Shown here: positions 39,801 through 54,800 of the stretch, one piece after another
Position numbering within the stretch: the stretch's first letter is position 1
Layout of the letters: the number at the start of each line of letters is the position of its first letter
Assembly: GCA_907165065.1 (NCBI GenBank)
Contig: OU015528.1
Span: 44,321,515 to 44,385,514, forward strand
Direction of reading: 5' to 3'
Length of the DNA: 64,000 bases
Source: Caprimulgus europaeus
Lineage: Eukaryota > Chordata > Aves > Caprimulgiformes > Caprimulgidae
The notes under the pieces: model-generated
What the model saw: only the letters and a program-made list of their open reading frames with translations
Database searches by the model: none
What the model was told of the DNA's origin: nothing
Translations under genes and position numbers: made by a program

Positions 39801-42800
39801 TTTGCATCTTTGTAAATTAGTCCTCTTTTATTTTGTCATATGACTATTTAGGTACTTAACTTTAAGCATCAAACATTGATTTTTCTGAATATTATTCAAT
39901 TACCATGAAACAAAACTTGCCTTTTAGATAAGCTGCAGAAACTACATAGGGCAGAAATCACAGCTGTCTGCTGCCCATTCTGCTAGTGAACTGATTGTTC
40001 CTGGATGCTTTTTCTGTCCTGAGATGAAAAATAATTATACAGGTCAGAACACATTTCAGTATCATAAGTTTGCTTTTCTCCCAAACCCTTTCCTTTTTTT
40101 TCATACTGTATTTTTTTTTTTCGTCCTTATCATAGGTCTTCCACTGCTCTTATAATCTGTTTCTTTTATTATAAACTCAGTTTTGTCTTCAAATTTTTAT
40201 TCTTGGTATTTTGGGTGGACAATAATGTTGTCAAGACCTTTCTAAATATATTTAGACTGTGTCTGAAAGCAGAGAAAAGCAGTTGTCGTACAGATGCCAG
40301 ATGAACTACAGTATGCTGAATGAGCTTGATGGTCTTGGTCCAGTTTTCTGTTGATATTGAATGTCCAGCAATATACTCAGAAGTTAATGTGAACCTGCAC
40401 TGTTACTAATAAAATCAGTAGAAAAACTGAAGTGAACTCAAAGGTGACAAAAGACCTCTTTTACCCACAGTTGTTCTTTCCACGCAGGATTAAAATATAG
40501 TCATTAATGAAAGTTTTAATAGCATAGTTCCTCATATCACAGAGATGTCAATGCATTGCACACAAGGCTTTGTGTTGAATTCAGCTGATGAATGTCATTA
40601 AACAATAAATAATGCTGTATGTAAGAGCAGATGATATGCATTCAGTGGAGAAATCATACCAACTCAGAGGTTTGTTACATAGAAACTATGGGAATGATAG
40701 TAAAAGGGTTCAGCACGTGTAGTAAAAGGTTTCCAGACTTCAGACACCAGAATTCAGAGCAAATTGCTGAGCTGAGGCACATCCAGAGCCAATGGAATTC
40801 AGGGAATGTAGATGTCATGTGACAGCTAAAATGTAACACTGAAAACCATATAAATGCTGAGAAGTGTTCCTGATGGTTAATAATTTTACTTTAATTCATA
40901 ATCCAACAGGAAACAAAGGTGAAAATTGCATTAATATGCTTTAGTTTTGAAGTTGTGGATTTGTTCAAATATAAATTTTGTGGGGTAATTTACTAAAAAG
41001 ATGTACTTATGTAATGCATATTTTTTCTCCATAATTATTAATTCATTTTAGATTGCAGTCAAGCAAAAGCCCTAGTTTGTGTACCTCTTGATGTGAATGA
41101 TACACTGAAATGTTTTAGACAAACTCTACAAAAATCTAAATATCACAGCAGAGCACTGAGACACAGCAGAAAACTACTTTCATTATTTCTTGCACACACG
41201 CAAGGTGAGTTATTTGTTGAAGTGTTTCTCACTTAGTAAAGTGCATATGCAGTTAAAATAGTAAACAGTGAAAGGAATAGATTTTTAAAAATCAAGTTAT
41301 TGTTATTGACAATTAGAAAAAACATAGAATATAAAGTTATATATGAAGTTCTGTAAGCACAAGCTCTATACCTAATTTCCTATGAGTTGTGTCTCATGGT
41401 TGGATGATAATTTTTTTTTCATGCAGCTATGCCACCTGTCTCTCTGCAGCCAAACCTCTGTCAGAGGACTGACTGGCAGCTCAAGTTTTTCTTCCCAAGT
41501 TTTTCTTCTCTAACAGGGCACATATTTTCATTTGGTTGCACTGACCAATGAGTTATGTCCAGTGAGTTTAATTAGGAGATACGTAGAATCATAGCATAGG
41601 AAAACAGATAAAAATAGGGCACACAGGAACTGTATATTTGTTCAAGTAATATGGTGTGGAAATACTTGTGGTGCTGGAAATAGTATAACACTTTTCCAAA
41701 CTGATCATATAAATCACTTTCTGATCTAGAAAATGCTGGAAGAGCAATCAGCAGTCATATCTCTACAAAAAGAAGGCTGAAATTTAATGTGGGAGCTGAA
41801 CTGATATTTCTGCCAACACCATGTGACCTTTTGCAAGAAAGATTTAATTCCTCCAGTATGGTTGAGAGTAAACCAATATCACAGTCACAGCTTTCAGTAA
41901 TTATCTCTTCCTATGAACAAACAATTGGTAATTTTTTTCATAAATTTCTGTTTGCAGCTCAAATGTAATATCATTCTACCTATCTATATTCATATACGTT
42001 TATTCTAGTGTTATTTTCCTCTGTCAGAGAGCTATAACTGTCTGAAAAGTGGTTTCCAGAAATACACAACCTTATTTCTGTTGATTCAGAATATCTACAT
42101 TAGATCCTAAACAAGCCACTAGTTGTTTCATAACCTCTACAGTTACCTCATCTTTTGAAAAAGATAATGATTAATCCCAAATTAAAATTCTGCTGTAATG
42201 TTTGGCAGATTCATTTTAAATCCATTATAGGGTTTTGAGGGGTTTGTTTGGTTGTTTGGGTGTTTTTAGGAAACAGGCTTTTTGGGTTCTGTGCATTTGA
42301 ATATGAGATCTATTTCCTCAGCTTACATCTTACATTCTAGTATAGCTTTACTCATACAGTTACAGCTCGGCCTTTTTTGCTATATAGGTAAAGTGTAGCA
42401 GGTCAACAGATGCCCTAAGTTGTTTTATTTGAAGTAAGGGATCCAGAAATGAGCAGGGACAGAGCTACTGTGCTCTATGCAGGCAGTGTTGTTTAGCAGA
42501 GCCCTGGTCAATGACTTCCTTCCCAGTGTCCCAGCCAGGACATTCTTGAAGAAGAAATTTGAAAAGTCTGAGAAAACAAAAATACAAAAGCTTAAGTAAA
42601 CAGGTCTGTGAATATACCCTATTCTTGTTTTTAAGGTTAGTAGAAGTAAGCAATTGTACATTTGAAGGTAAACTATACAAACCTAATAAATCTTTAAAAT
42701 AAAATTCATGCATTGAATTACACGTGAATACTTCTTATGCAAAATCTGTTCAAGATTCAGTAACTGATTTAATGATGTGACAATATTTTTTTTTTCCAAA

Positions 42801-45800
42801 TTGATTAAAAAATAAATAACAGGAATCCTTGAAATAAGCAACCAGAGAGACCTCAAGGTTCAGGCTCTACATGAACTTGGAAATCTTCACTTTTATGCTG
42901 GAAACAAAAGGTATTTTTGTTATCATTTTTTTTTAATTGGCATTCATATACCTTTCAACCATCCTGTAAGTTCTTATGCTGTCTTCAGGCCCATATTACT
43001 TCTTTCACCTAACTGACTGTTACCTATATTTTGAGGTGCTTTTTGTCTAGAAATTGTTTCTTTTTCTTAGCTAGCAAATTGCAATTAAGCAAATTAAGCA
43101 TCTCTGTGTGTTTTTAGGAAGTAATATCTGTTGCTTGAATATATAATTTTAGCATAAGTCCCAATAAGTCTGTTGACCAGGAGTCGTGTCTTTTTGTGTT
43201 ATAGAAAGTATATTTCAGTTCTTGACCTAATCAGAATTAGTTATAACTGAGGAAATAAAGGTAAAATGAAGCAAGTCTTATCTTCCACTTGGAAAATGTC
43301 AGCAGTATGATGAGAACGTTTTTTATTTGTTACAGAGCTGCTTTTAAATATTGGTGTCAAGCCCTTGATGAAACACTCAACATTGCTGATGCCCTTAACA
43401 ACTGGCAAGAGTTAGACTTTCCAAAAAATGCTGCAGCCTGCTTTGCAGTTGGAAGATCTACTGATATTAGTCAGAAATTTCTTTCTCAGGCTGGAGTTTG
43501 GGGATGTTTACATGCAGCAGTTTTAGTGGCTAAGATTGCTCAGTAAGTATTTTATCTATATATGTACATATTTCATATATTAAACAAATTGCTCATCTAG
43601 GACAGTAGGCAACTTGAAATTAATTTAAAAACACTGATGAGTTGCTATTAAAAAAAGTCATCAAAAGCAGGGGAATTTTTTTCTTTCAGGGGGAAAGTTG
43701 CTCTTTTGGAGAATATTGTTTGTTCCCTTTTCTTGAGTGCTCATCTTTGATTATAATTGCAGCTGTGTATTATATGGAGAGATCATTGAAATAAAACAAA
43801 ATGATAAAAAGTTGTAAGTGAAAGGATTTTACAGTCATATTGATTTTCCACTGAAATATCATATCTCCCAAGTCATTGCACATATTAAATATTAATGTAT
43901 CTTGAGGGCAGATTTACTGCCTGAAGTACTCATTTGCTAGTGAATTACAACTAAATGAAATCTGAATTACTGTATTAAATTCTACCATCAATAAATATTT
44001 CCATCCAGTACTCCTTGACAGCTGGTAAAACACTATGGATATATTTTTGAGCTGTTCCTCAATGTATTGTACAATATAAAAATGTACAAAATATGAAATG
44101 TAGAAATATCTAAGCCAGCTCTAAATGACCTTAAAAGCATTATACCCATGAAAGGACAGAGCTTCATCTGAGTAAACTGTCTTAGCTGAGAAGCAGGGCA
44201 TATTAATAGCACTGTAAAATATCTGTAAACTAAGGTAGCTTTGAAGGTATTAGCATGGGTATTTCAGGATGAAATGGTATTACTACACTGAGAATTTGCA
44301 CCCAAAAGGAAAAGGAGTAGATTTAAGTTGATTCTAAACCACAGCTCTTGTAATTCTGAGCCATGGCACAGTCTCAGGTCCAATTAGGCAAGACCCAATC
44401 CCTTGGTGCTTATGACACATACTTGCTGCACTCTATACAATCCCTTTACTGCTAATATGTCCATTCCAAATCCTGGCAGGGATCTGGAGGGAGCTATCCT
44501 CTTGGCTTCTCCCTCAGGCAGATCTTTTCTCTTCAGACCTGACTTTGGCTGTTAAACATCTTTCCCTTGAATTGCTGTTTGTAGAGCAACTTAGTCTCAG
44601 GCGGTAAAATGCAGATTAGAGGATTCTAATATTGTAATGAAGATTTCTAATATTGTAGATCAGAGATGTAGCCACTACCAGGATGGTTTAAAGCTCTGAT
44701 GAGGTATTGTGTGGGCTGCATTTAATCTAGCTAGACACCTACCATGTGAAAGTCCACATGTGCTAGTTATCTTAGACTTCCTTAATGCAAAGAAATGCAC
44801 TGTAAAGTGTGAGTTGCTTAACCTATTTTATCTTTCTAGTTTTGTATGAGATGAATTTTGCATTGAGATTGCCCATTTCTCTCCCTTAACTTTAAAGAGA
44901 ACCTAGACAACTCCCTTTGTCTAGGTATGTCTTTGGTCAAATGATTCTTTCTTTGCATGGCATGTCTGAGTACCTATGTACAGATCAGGCAGCTGTTTTC
45001 CAATATGGAAAACATCTAGATTGTGTTAGTATCATAGTTATACTAGATTACAAAAAGAGTTTGAATAATTTATATTGATGAGCAAATTCATATTTCGTAT
45101 TATTTGTTTTACTCTAGGTATATAACAACATCACAGGTGAGATTAAGAACTAAATACTGCTATTTTTCAGCTATACTTTTTAAGGTAAGACTACAATTTC
45201 AGTTAGAATTCATGAAGTTGACAAATTGCTTTTCAAAAGTAAATCTCAATAACTCTTTATTAAAATATTTCTCTTTTCATTTTGATTGTAAAGAAAAACT
45301 GGAGATCAGAGGTAGTTGACAAATTATGCACATCAGATTACATGTTTTTATTCTCTGTTTTTTAATGTCATTCCTGTATTATATCTTAAAAATTATCACT
45401 TCAATAACAGACTAGTGTCTCAGAGAAATAATGAAATACTGAGAAGTGAAGATGGCTAAATTATTTGGCAGTCAAATATATTTTTCTTCTCTTGAAGTGG
45501 TACGCTCAGGAAGAGCTGGATGGCATCAACAATAGCAGAGTGCTCTCTGTCATAGATCTGTTCAGAGTCTTCACAGATTGTCATAAATTTTCAACCAGGA
45601 GAACAGACTCTTTAGAATTTTTTTTTTAAAATCTTTTTTAGCATTGGAAGATATTGTTTTGTAATACTAAAATTTCAGCTTTATAAGAAGTTTGCTCTAA
45701 AAATAGAGGATAGTCAAAATGACTGAGAGTTTCATTTATAAAGCAAGTAAGGTCATTAAAATTGTTTGCAAACTTTCAGAAACCAACTATAGAGGAAAAA

Positions 45801-48800
45801 AGGGTTCCAGTTTACTTTTAAGAGGAAGTTTTAAGATGTCAGTAACAAAAGTGATATAGGAAAAAGAATTGCAAATATTCTGCCTGTTATACTCCACTGG
45901 GATCAATGCTTACTCATCCCAGTGCAACATCAACTTAGTTGGCTTCTTCCAAAACAAATCAATGCCACTTTCTAAAGTCTTGTGCCAGCCATGATTGTGA
46001 CTGTGTGGCCTGTGCTGGGCCATGTTTAAAACATTGTTAAGTTCAGCAAAGGGAGAACAAGTTGAAGAAACAAAGATAAAGGAGAATTTTGACTAACTTC
46101 TGACACTGTAGTTGCTGGTGGTACAAAGCTGAACAATTTTGATGCCTCCTTCTGGCAGAAATAGTAGTAAGCATTTGTTCCAGTTGTACAGTGGTAGAAA
46201 TAATTGTAACTTGATTGAAGTAGGTTTGATATTAATTGGGATAGCAGCAACTTGCAGGGTGAGTATTTTGAAAAATATAATCAATTACTGTCATTGCACC
46301 TTTCAAAGTTCAAGCCCATAATTTGTTCCTTGATTTGTAAAGCTTTTATAACCTTATTTAAATTCCACCTCTGGTGTAGGCTTTAGACTTGTTAATATCT
46401 CAGGCATATAATTGCTAATTGCAACAAGATAAACACAACTGGGAAGAAATACCCAACATCAGAGATGATGTTAGCAGTCCTCCCTTTTTAAAGGAAGAAC
46501 ATTTTAGATACGTCCTTGAAGTTCACATCAGTTTTAAGTTACATGATTTAAGCTGCACTTTCTGATCTAATTAAAGGTGGAACTAAACTTTTAACTGGCC
46601 TTAAATTCAGCTCTCCCAGAAACAATGGCTGAGGTGGTGGTGTGGCAAGGTCTTAAGGCTAAGTAAAGTCAAACTAGCTTTCTTAGCTTGTGGGGAAAAT
46701 AAAAGGTTTTTCTTCTGTTGGAAGAAATTTTCCATGAAATGTCTTCAGACTGGTAAAGAAATGTTTGACCACATCCTCCAAATCATCTCAACAGATTTTT
46801 CCTATGCATTTTCCTTGATTATGGCGATATGTGAATAAATTACTAAGTTCTTCCTGTCTGCTGATCAGAGGCTTATCCTAAGAATTATCTCAGAAGTCTT
46901 TGTGAGAACCTCTACTGTTTTATTAGGGTTTTTTGTTTGTTTGCTTGTTTGTTTCTGGTGCTTCCAGAGAATTATTTGGGATGCTTTGACTTGGAGTCTG
47001 AGAGAAATGCCACTGGCTCTTTAGGAAGATTTTTCATTATCTGGGGAGTACTCACTGAGGAATCTTTCATGATTATTTTTCTACTCCTAGATTAGTTTTT
47101 CTCTTTTGCTTGTTCTGTGAAATACTGTCTTTAGACCATTTACAGCCTGTTTTTTTTTCTCTATCAAGTTCACACATAAAGCATGTTTTGTGAACAGATT
47201 TTTCATGGTTTTGTCTGGAAACAACTGGATACTTAAGACATTGACTGAGTTTCATTTGTGAAGCCATTTATGAGTCTCAAGTGTCAGAGTTTAATAATGT
47301 TTCACTAATGCCTATACATCTTTTCACAAGTAGTTCATTATTATTACTTTCAGACCCTGTTTAGAGCTTCTCTTCCACATCCAACATCTGACTGTGACTT
47401 TGCACAATATGAAACCAATATGCTTATTCCTGGTATCGACTTGTTCTCTGATCGCTACAGAGCTGATATCTCCACCGTAGTTGCAAGTCTGAATTTTCTT
47501 ATGTTTGAACTACATTGTGCCAAACAAAATTTAATAGTAAGTATTAAGTAAGTATTTTTATACTCTGAAAATTAATTTTAAGACATCAAGTCTTATTTTT
47601 TTGTGTGAGTGTACTTATGAGATACTTCAGAAGCTCTAGCAAAATACCTTTATAGTTAAGTTCTGTGGCACTGAGATAGAGGTAAGGTATAGCCTGCTGC
47701 CTCCAATTTTTAGAATATACAGAGTACTTATTTATTCAGGAAGATGAAAATACACAGTCCACTTGGCTTAGGCATTTTGGAGGAAATTTTCTAATATATG
47801 CCGTTTGAAATACACCGTACTGATAATTATTTTAAATGCAGTATGTCCAGAATGCTTTCAATAATTTTACTTTCACATTCAGTAAGTAAAAATCCCTTCT
47901 GCCTTTCTTCTTCTCATGTGCTTCTATTCTTCTCCATGGAGTGTTTTTACAGCTTCCCTCTTATGTTGATTGTGTGCTTACTTCATTTAATGACTGTCTA
48001 CTTCCACTTTAATCCAACTTCTTTCAAAGGTGTGGTGCTGTACAATGGAGTAAATAGATTAAATTGCTTACTAGTACTGAAAAAGGTGCAATTCTACCTC
48101 CGTTCCTGTTTGATCTTGTATAGATTTCCATGTCAGGTGATCAATGTATACCTCTATAAATCAACGCTCAGCATGACAGAAAACTCCCCAGCCGAAAAAG
48201 TACATAGTTTTCTCCTGCTTTAATGAGTTGAATCCACTTATGGAAAGGTCTTGCAAGTCGAAGAGCCAGTGTAAGGGAGAGGAAAAGTTCACGTGGCTGG
48301 TGGCAGAGGAGTAAGAAAAGGTTAGGAGGTGGAGATGGAAGTTATTAGAGAGGAGGAGACAGAAAGATGTTACCCCTTTTTTGTCAGCAAGCCATTCGTT
48401 GGATCAATTTCTTCTGGAACTTCAGGCTAAGTGTCTGTCTTACCTCCTGTTGCTTCTTCACATCCTGCTTTACTGTAGTTCACTTTGTTATTAAGCTTTG
48501 GCTAACTACTACAGTGAGCTGTGGGAGATCAAGGAGCAGACAGTTACCTGGAGGTGGGGACACTTAATCTGGCTGCTTGCTTCACATAGCCATGCATGTT
48601 TGTGATTCTTTCTGGACTTGTACTAGCAGAATATAGATCCAGGTCACAGATCATCAAAGCAATGGCAGTTTCAGCAGGATGAGAGCTTCATTTCTACCAA
48701 ATGCTTAATGTGTGGGAATGTTTTGAAGAGTGGGCACTAAATTGATTTGACACTTAAATCAAAATACACCAAGATTCAAGTTTTATTAAAAACAAGACTT

Positions 48801-51800
48801 CAAAGACTAATTTTGTTGAACTACTTCAGATATCACTTGGAAACTGTATGGGTACAATTAAAACATTTGCCTCAGGCATTTGTAATCCAAATTCAGAAGT
48901 GTTAAGCTACTTTATGAAAAACTAAACACACATTTGACAAGAAAGTAACTATGATGTTAGCAGTTTCCAAGCTTGGAGACATTTCAAAGTGAAGAAAAAT
49001 GTAAAAGCTGACCAGTAATTAAATTTTGGAAGTTCTTTCCTTTTCAATAAGCAAATACATCTGTTAGGAAAGAATCTGCTTTTTCTTAAATATTATATAA
49101 TAATAGATACAGTGTTTACATCCTTTACTAGAACTTTTCTTAGTTGCCCCAACAAAAACTTCCAACTGGAAATGAGTGCAAATAAAATTGTCAATAAACC
49201 TCATCACCATCCAGTTTCACTTAGACAATTGCAGGATTTCATTGGCTATCTTTTATAAAGCTTACAGAATTCTAATATTCTGTTACTTATACTGAAAAAA
49301 TTACGGCATTAAAATGCAGACAGTTTTAAAAACCCCTTATATCAGCATCTTTCAGGTAGGTTTACTCACTAATGGTAAAGTAAAAAAACCCACCTTGAAC
49401 ACAGAGAATAATTGGGGGAAACTTTACTTTTTACATTGTGAATCACATAAAAGATGGCATAAGGGGTTAGCTTTAGCCAGCTGAAGAACTTTTTAACACA
49501 TACATCCTTCATAAAGTATAAGAGAAGCAGTGATGGTATGTGGCAATGAAAGCAGTACTCCTATATTATGTATATATTTGTACCCTTTATGACATTTATA
49601 ACTATATGACCTAATATTTTCCTACAGATTTTACCATTATTTGCATTATACCAATATTTTGTTTCTGAGATTTGCAAGGATCCAGCTAAATGTATTGAAG
49701 GAAGAATCTTCAAGGTAATCAAATAAACTTTTTTTTTAATCACAGCACAATGTATTTCAAATAAACTTCTAATTTCTCTGTTAAATGTCATCCATTTAAT
49801 ATTTCTTCATATATCACTACTATGAAAATGCTTTAAAGTTCAGCTGTTGCTTAGTGTTTCTTAGCACAACAGATTGTAGAATAGGACTACTTTCTAAATA
49901 CATTTATTATTCTCAATTTTAGTAGGATGCAGAGTTATTTATAGTTTTCCTGTTAATATCCTACAGAGACTGTTAAGTACTTCCATCATTTCTTTCTACT
50001 CTCCATTTAACAAGCATTCTCCTTAAAGGTATGCTCATAAGTTTTTTCCCTCTTAGATCCAAACTTTTTACTTGGTATTTTTTAATCTCGTTCCACCATT
50101 TTTTTTTCACAATGTTCACTTCTGGATTTGTTTAGTTTCATGGTAGAATCAGGTTGTCAGACTTCTGCGAACAGATTTTTGTCATTTCACGGATGTTCCC
50201 TTTTTGGTTTTGTTTTTTTTTAAAATTTCTTGGGTGTTTGGTTTTTTTGGGTTTTTTTTTTTTCAAAGGAACTTATTCTGTAGTGAGATATGGGTTGGGG
50301 AGAGTAGCTGGGCACTACGAGACTAAGATGAGTAAAATCTGTGAAACAGATTTTGACAAGGGTCTGCTCTTGGACTGACACTCAAAGCTCTAGATGAATT
50401 AAGTTCTTTCCCTTTGTCAGGAGCAAGTTTTGGAAGAATATCGTTTTGGTTGGTTGGTTTGTGTGTTTGTTTTTCCATTTTTATTTTCAAAAGTGATAGA
50501 CCCATCTTTGAGATTTCAGTTATTTAGTAAAAAATGTAAAAGATTTCTTTCCATTGAAGAACAATCTCTATCTGTGTACTATTCCAGTAGTCAAATCTAA
50601 TTGAAAATTAAATTTGAATATATTTTATTTTGAGCAAAAAGAATAATTGAAAATTATTTAAATCAAAGGCTCTGTTATTTTTTCACAGATTAAAGTACTT
50701 ACAGATATAGGATTTTTTGCAGAGGCCTTTCATGAGCTGTCTTTGCTTAATTGTGGAGAGAGAATTCCATGGAAAATACCTGCAGGATACAGAAAATTTG
50801 AACAAACGAAGGTAAACCCCAGTAAAGTATAACACTGAACTATAATACTCAAGTCTCTTAAAAAAACTGCGCATATGTGTTCGCAAGTTATTACACATAC
50901 TTAAAAAATTCCTAAATTTCTTTCAGTAGTAGGTAGTGAATGATATTACTTTCTTTCACTGAACAGCAGGAGCAGAAATAAATTTTGAAACATAAGTGCT
51001 GTCTGTTTTATACAGTGAGTAATGCAGATAATACTGTTGAAAAAATAATGTGCGATTTTATATGTAGGCACCAAAAATATGGATAGAGTTCTTGGCCCCC
51101 ATTAATGGTGAAATCCCCACTGCCCCAGCCAGGAGCAGGGCAGCCAGGGGGCAACGGGGGCATTTTCTAGCCCAGGGCATCGGGCACCTCTGAGGCCAGG
51201 AACAGGCCAAGGCTGGGCTGGGACATCAGTCTACAGGTGGCATTTACGTTCTTTACATTTCTGAATCCCATACGTAACTCCAGACTTAGCACATGCCTCC
51301 TTTGCTATTCACCTGAGCACAAATCTGTGAATGGAATGAAAACAAGAATTACAAGTCAAGATGAACTCGAGACCTCATCCTTCTTGAGGACGCTAAAGAT
51401 ACCTATTCCTTTGCTGTATGAGCTTCAGTTTTCTGAACCCTAACTCTAGTTGTAGGCCTTGCTGAAAAACCCTTTACCTTTTCAACAGGAGACAAATCAG
51501 TCTACTGAAGGGAAGGAAAAGGCAGAGGTAAAGATAATTTCCAGCCTTCATAATAACTGAGAGTTGCTGGTTGGTATCTATAGAGCTCCAAGAAGAGGAT
51601 TTTTGTTGTTTCTATGTCTCTGCCTTTTTCTCCCCTTGCTTCACATTGAAGAATACTGGTGAATGGCATAGGAGATGTAGGGGTAGGTCTGGGTCTCAGA
51701 TTATGGTTCAGAAACATAAAGCTCATAGAAACCAAGTAATTTTTTGCTATTTTCAGAGCCCTCAAAGTGTAGTTTGAAATGCAGTACACTTGTCCACTGC

Positions 51801-54800
51801 TCTGCTAGCTCACTTGTTTTATACTCGTGATGTAACACATTACTTATTTTTGGTTTGTCCATTTTACAGGCCTTACAGAAATTTGACTCCTCAAAATCTC
51901 TCCTGACAGTTACAAATTTACAGGTAAAAAAATCTGAAAGAGCTAGAAAATTTTATGCTAGACAAATATTTATTTCTCTGGTTAGAGATTATTTGGTTCA
52001 GAAAATATACTTGTTATTGGTAAAAAACAGTAAATAGAAAAAAAATTCTCCTCAACAGTTTACCTTCCTAAATTTAAAATTTTATGGCTGACCTCTCAAG
52101 GAAGTGGCAAGTACCATTGTCACAATTTTTCAGGTGGGAGACTTAATATGTACAAATCTGTGACTTGCTGTGCAAAGCTTACTAGTAGAATTATTCAAGT
52201 TTTGTCATGATATGTAGGATCTGTTTTTGATCCTGCTGAAATACTGAGAACATCAATCATCTTGCCTTCTAATTTCTGTCAAACAGAGCAGTCTTCATAA
52301 ATTTGTCCTAATTCACATTGGGGATGGAGTCCATTCCTGAAAAAAAAAAAAAGAAGAAAAAGGAAAAGGAAAAGAAAAAGGAAAAGAAAAAGAAAAAGAA
52401 AAAGAAAAAGAAAAAGAAAAAGAAAAAGAAAAAGAAAAAGAAAAAGAAAAAGAAAAAGAAAAAGAAAAAGAAAAAGAAAAAGAAAAAGAAAAAGAAAAAG
52501 AAAAAGAAAAAGAAAAAGAAAAAGAAAAAGAAAAAGAAAAAGAAAAAGGAAAAGAAAAAGAGAAAAAAAAAGAGGAGATCAATCTGTAATGAATAGTCAT
52601 TTCTCCTTTTGATTAAAATTACATGTTCATCAATGACTTATTTTTTGGTTTTCGGTATTAATAGTTTTCTTTCACCTGCCTTACCACAGATCCATTGAAC
52701 CAGTGGGGGTAAATGTTAGCAGAATGTGCAAAAGAAGCTGTACCATAAAAACAAACTGATAAAGTAGAAAAAAACCCACTTTTTTCCTCTACTTTACTCT
52801 CTTTTGTTTACAGTAAGCTTGTATGTCTCCTACAGCAGTTGATATTAGAACGCAGAAATGAGATGTCTATCTTGACAGCTTTTGATCTCACTAGTTTCAG
52901 ATTTATTTTGAAGTTGTGCTTAATCTTGAGCTTTTGATTTGAACACTTCACAGTCTATATGGGCCTCTTATTGGTCTCCTTATGATTTTGCAAAGCTGTG
53001 TAGACTTTCTACTTCTAGATTTATTAATCTAAACTGAGGATATGTTATATGAATAACAAAAAGATTCAATCAGATACACTAAAATGGTCTGATAGATGTT
53101 TTTCTTTGTTTCGTCGTTCTAGTTAGGGTGAATTGTAACAACAGACTTTCCTTTGAGTTGAGGTTTCTGAACTACAGATTTACCTACATATTTCTGCTGG
53201 CCACCTTAGCTCAAATAGTGCTGTGGACAATGCAGAAAATGAGAACTCACACATAGTGATAGCTATAACTTCATAGATACACCTTTTAATGGAGAAGTGA
53301 TCACTGAGGCTGTAGCAAGTGCTACTAAGGGGAGAATTAAGTTTGGAAAAGCAACTCATCTATGATGACCAATGACCATTAATAATATCATTAATAATTA
53401 TGTTTATCGACAATAATAGAAGCAGAATATACCTTGAACAAGAAAAATGTAAAATATGTCAATTTAAATAGTCCCAATTATTAACTTTCTTATAGGTACT
53501 GGAAGACATATTTAATTGGAGTGTGTCTTTAACAATGATACCACTGTGCAGCCAAGAAATTATGAATAAATTGACCTTAGCCAAAATGCATTTCATCATT
53601 TGCCTTTCTGCCACAATAAATAATATACCTGAAAATGTGGAAAAAAACATATATTCTGTGGACAGCAACAGCTTGAAGGAGCCAAATAGAACTACAGCAT
53701 CAAATGCAAAAGGTAGTTATAAGGGTGGTGGAAAAGTACATTTCAAGCATAATTTTATCACTTTTAACTGCACATCATTAATATATCGTATTAAACTATT
53801 AATATTAAATGTTGATGGAAAAATCAGTCATTAATGAAATAATAAGCATTAAGATTTTTCAAGGTCTTTTTAGCTAATATCTTTAATATTATTAGAGTTG
53901 TATTCCATTCCTCACTTATTTTGATATTGAAAGTGCCAATTATAAGTAGAGAAAAATGGAGCATATTCTTCAAATTACTGAGGATGCTTTTGTTCTACTT
54001 CTTTTATCTGAAATTTTGTTTGAAATGTATTTGACAGTTGATGCTGATAAGAATTCAAGACAACGGGAACGAAGAGGCACAATGGTGCAGCTTGTTTACT
54101 GTAAAGATGAATTAAATATGGCCATGCTGAAGGTAATCTTGATTTTTAGGAAAAAAGGCTTAAGAAACTGAAGATCATTCCAAAAACATTGTTACATTGC
54201 TAAGGCTTTCAATGTAACAAAATTGTGATGAAAGGAGGGCATGAATAACAGGACTAGAAAATTCTGTTTCTAATCTGTTTGTAGTCTTACTAGCCACACA
54301 TTAAATCTTGGTGGTTCTGTGCAGTTTTTCAAATATTCCTAGTGGTTACGGACTAGTTTATGTTATGTAAGTGTCCATGGGAAATATTATCACAATGAGA
54401 TCTCAGTATGACTGTTTCAGCAACAAGGATAAAGACCGAATGGGATTTCAAGGATAAAATCATCACCTTTCAGAGGTGGAGACTGTAGAATGTGTCAGAG
54501 ACTGTTTGATGGGGCATTATGCTCTACAAATAAATGGAAAATCATTCTCTACCGTATGTGAAATGTCTCAGATTTTTCATGTTATTCTTTCTGATACTTT
54601 ATTTTGGAGAAAATATTCCACAGCTTATTAACTTCTTTGTTTGAAGGGTTTTTTTTGTTTGGTTGGTTTTGGTTTTAGGTTTGTTGTTTTTTTTTAATTG
54701 TAAACTTCATGCTTGTCAGTTTTGCATTACAAAAAGACCAAAACTGAGGGCTGACATATTGTTATTTCAGAGATGTCTTCTGCTTTGGAAGTATCTAATT

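Noticed and set aside
47798-48223. 141-codon open frame in intron 31
   Set aside because: Hydrophobic chance frame with no recognised family and no splice-site support.
52313-52600. Long poly-lysine frame on plus and Ser/Phe frame on minus
   Set aside because: Both are translations of the GAAAAA repeat tract and have no independent coding signal.
53956-54037. In-frame extension upstream of exon 36
   Set aside because: Open by chance; upstream AGs give the wrong phase, while 54036-54037 has the pyrimidine tract and correct phase.
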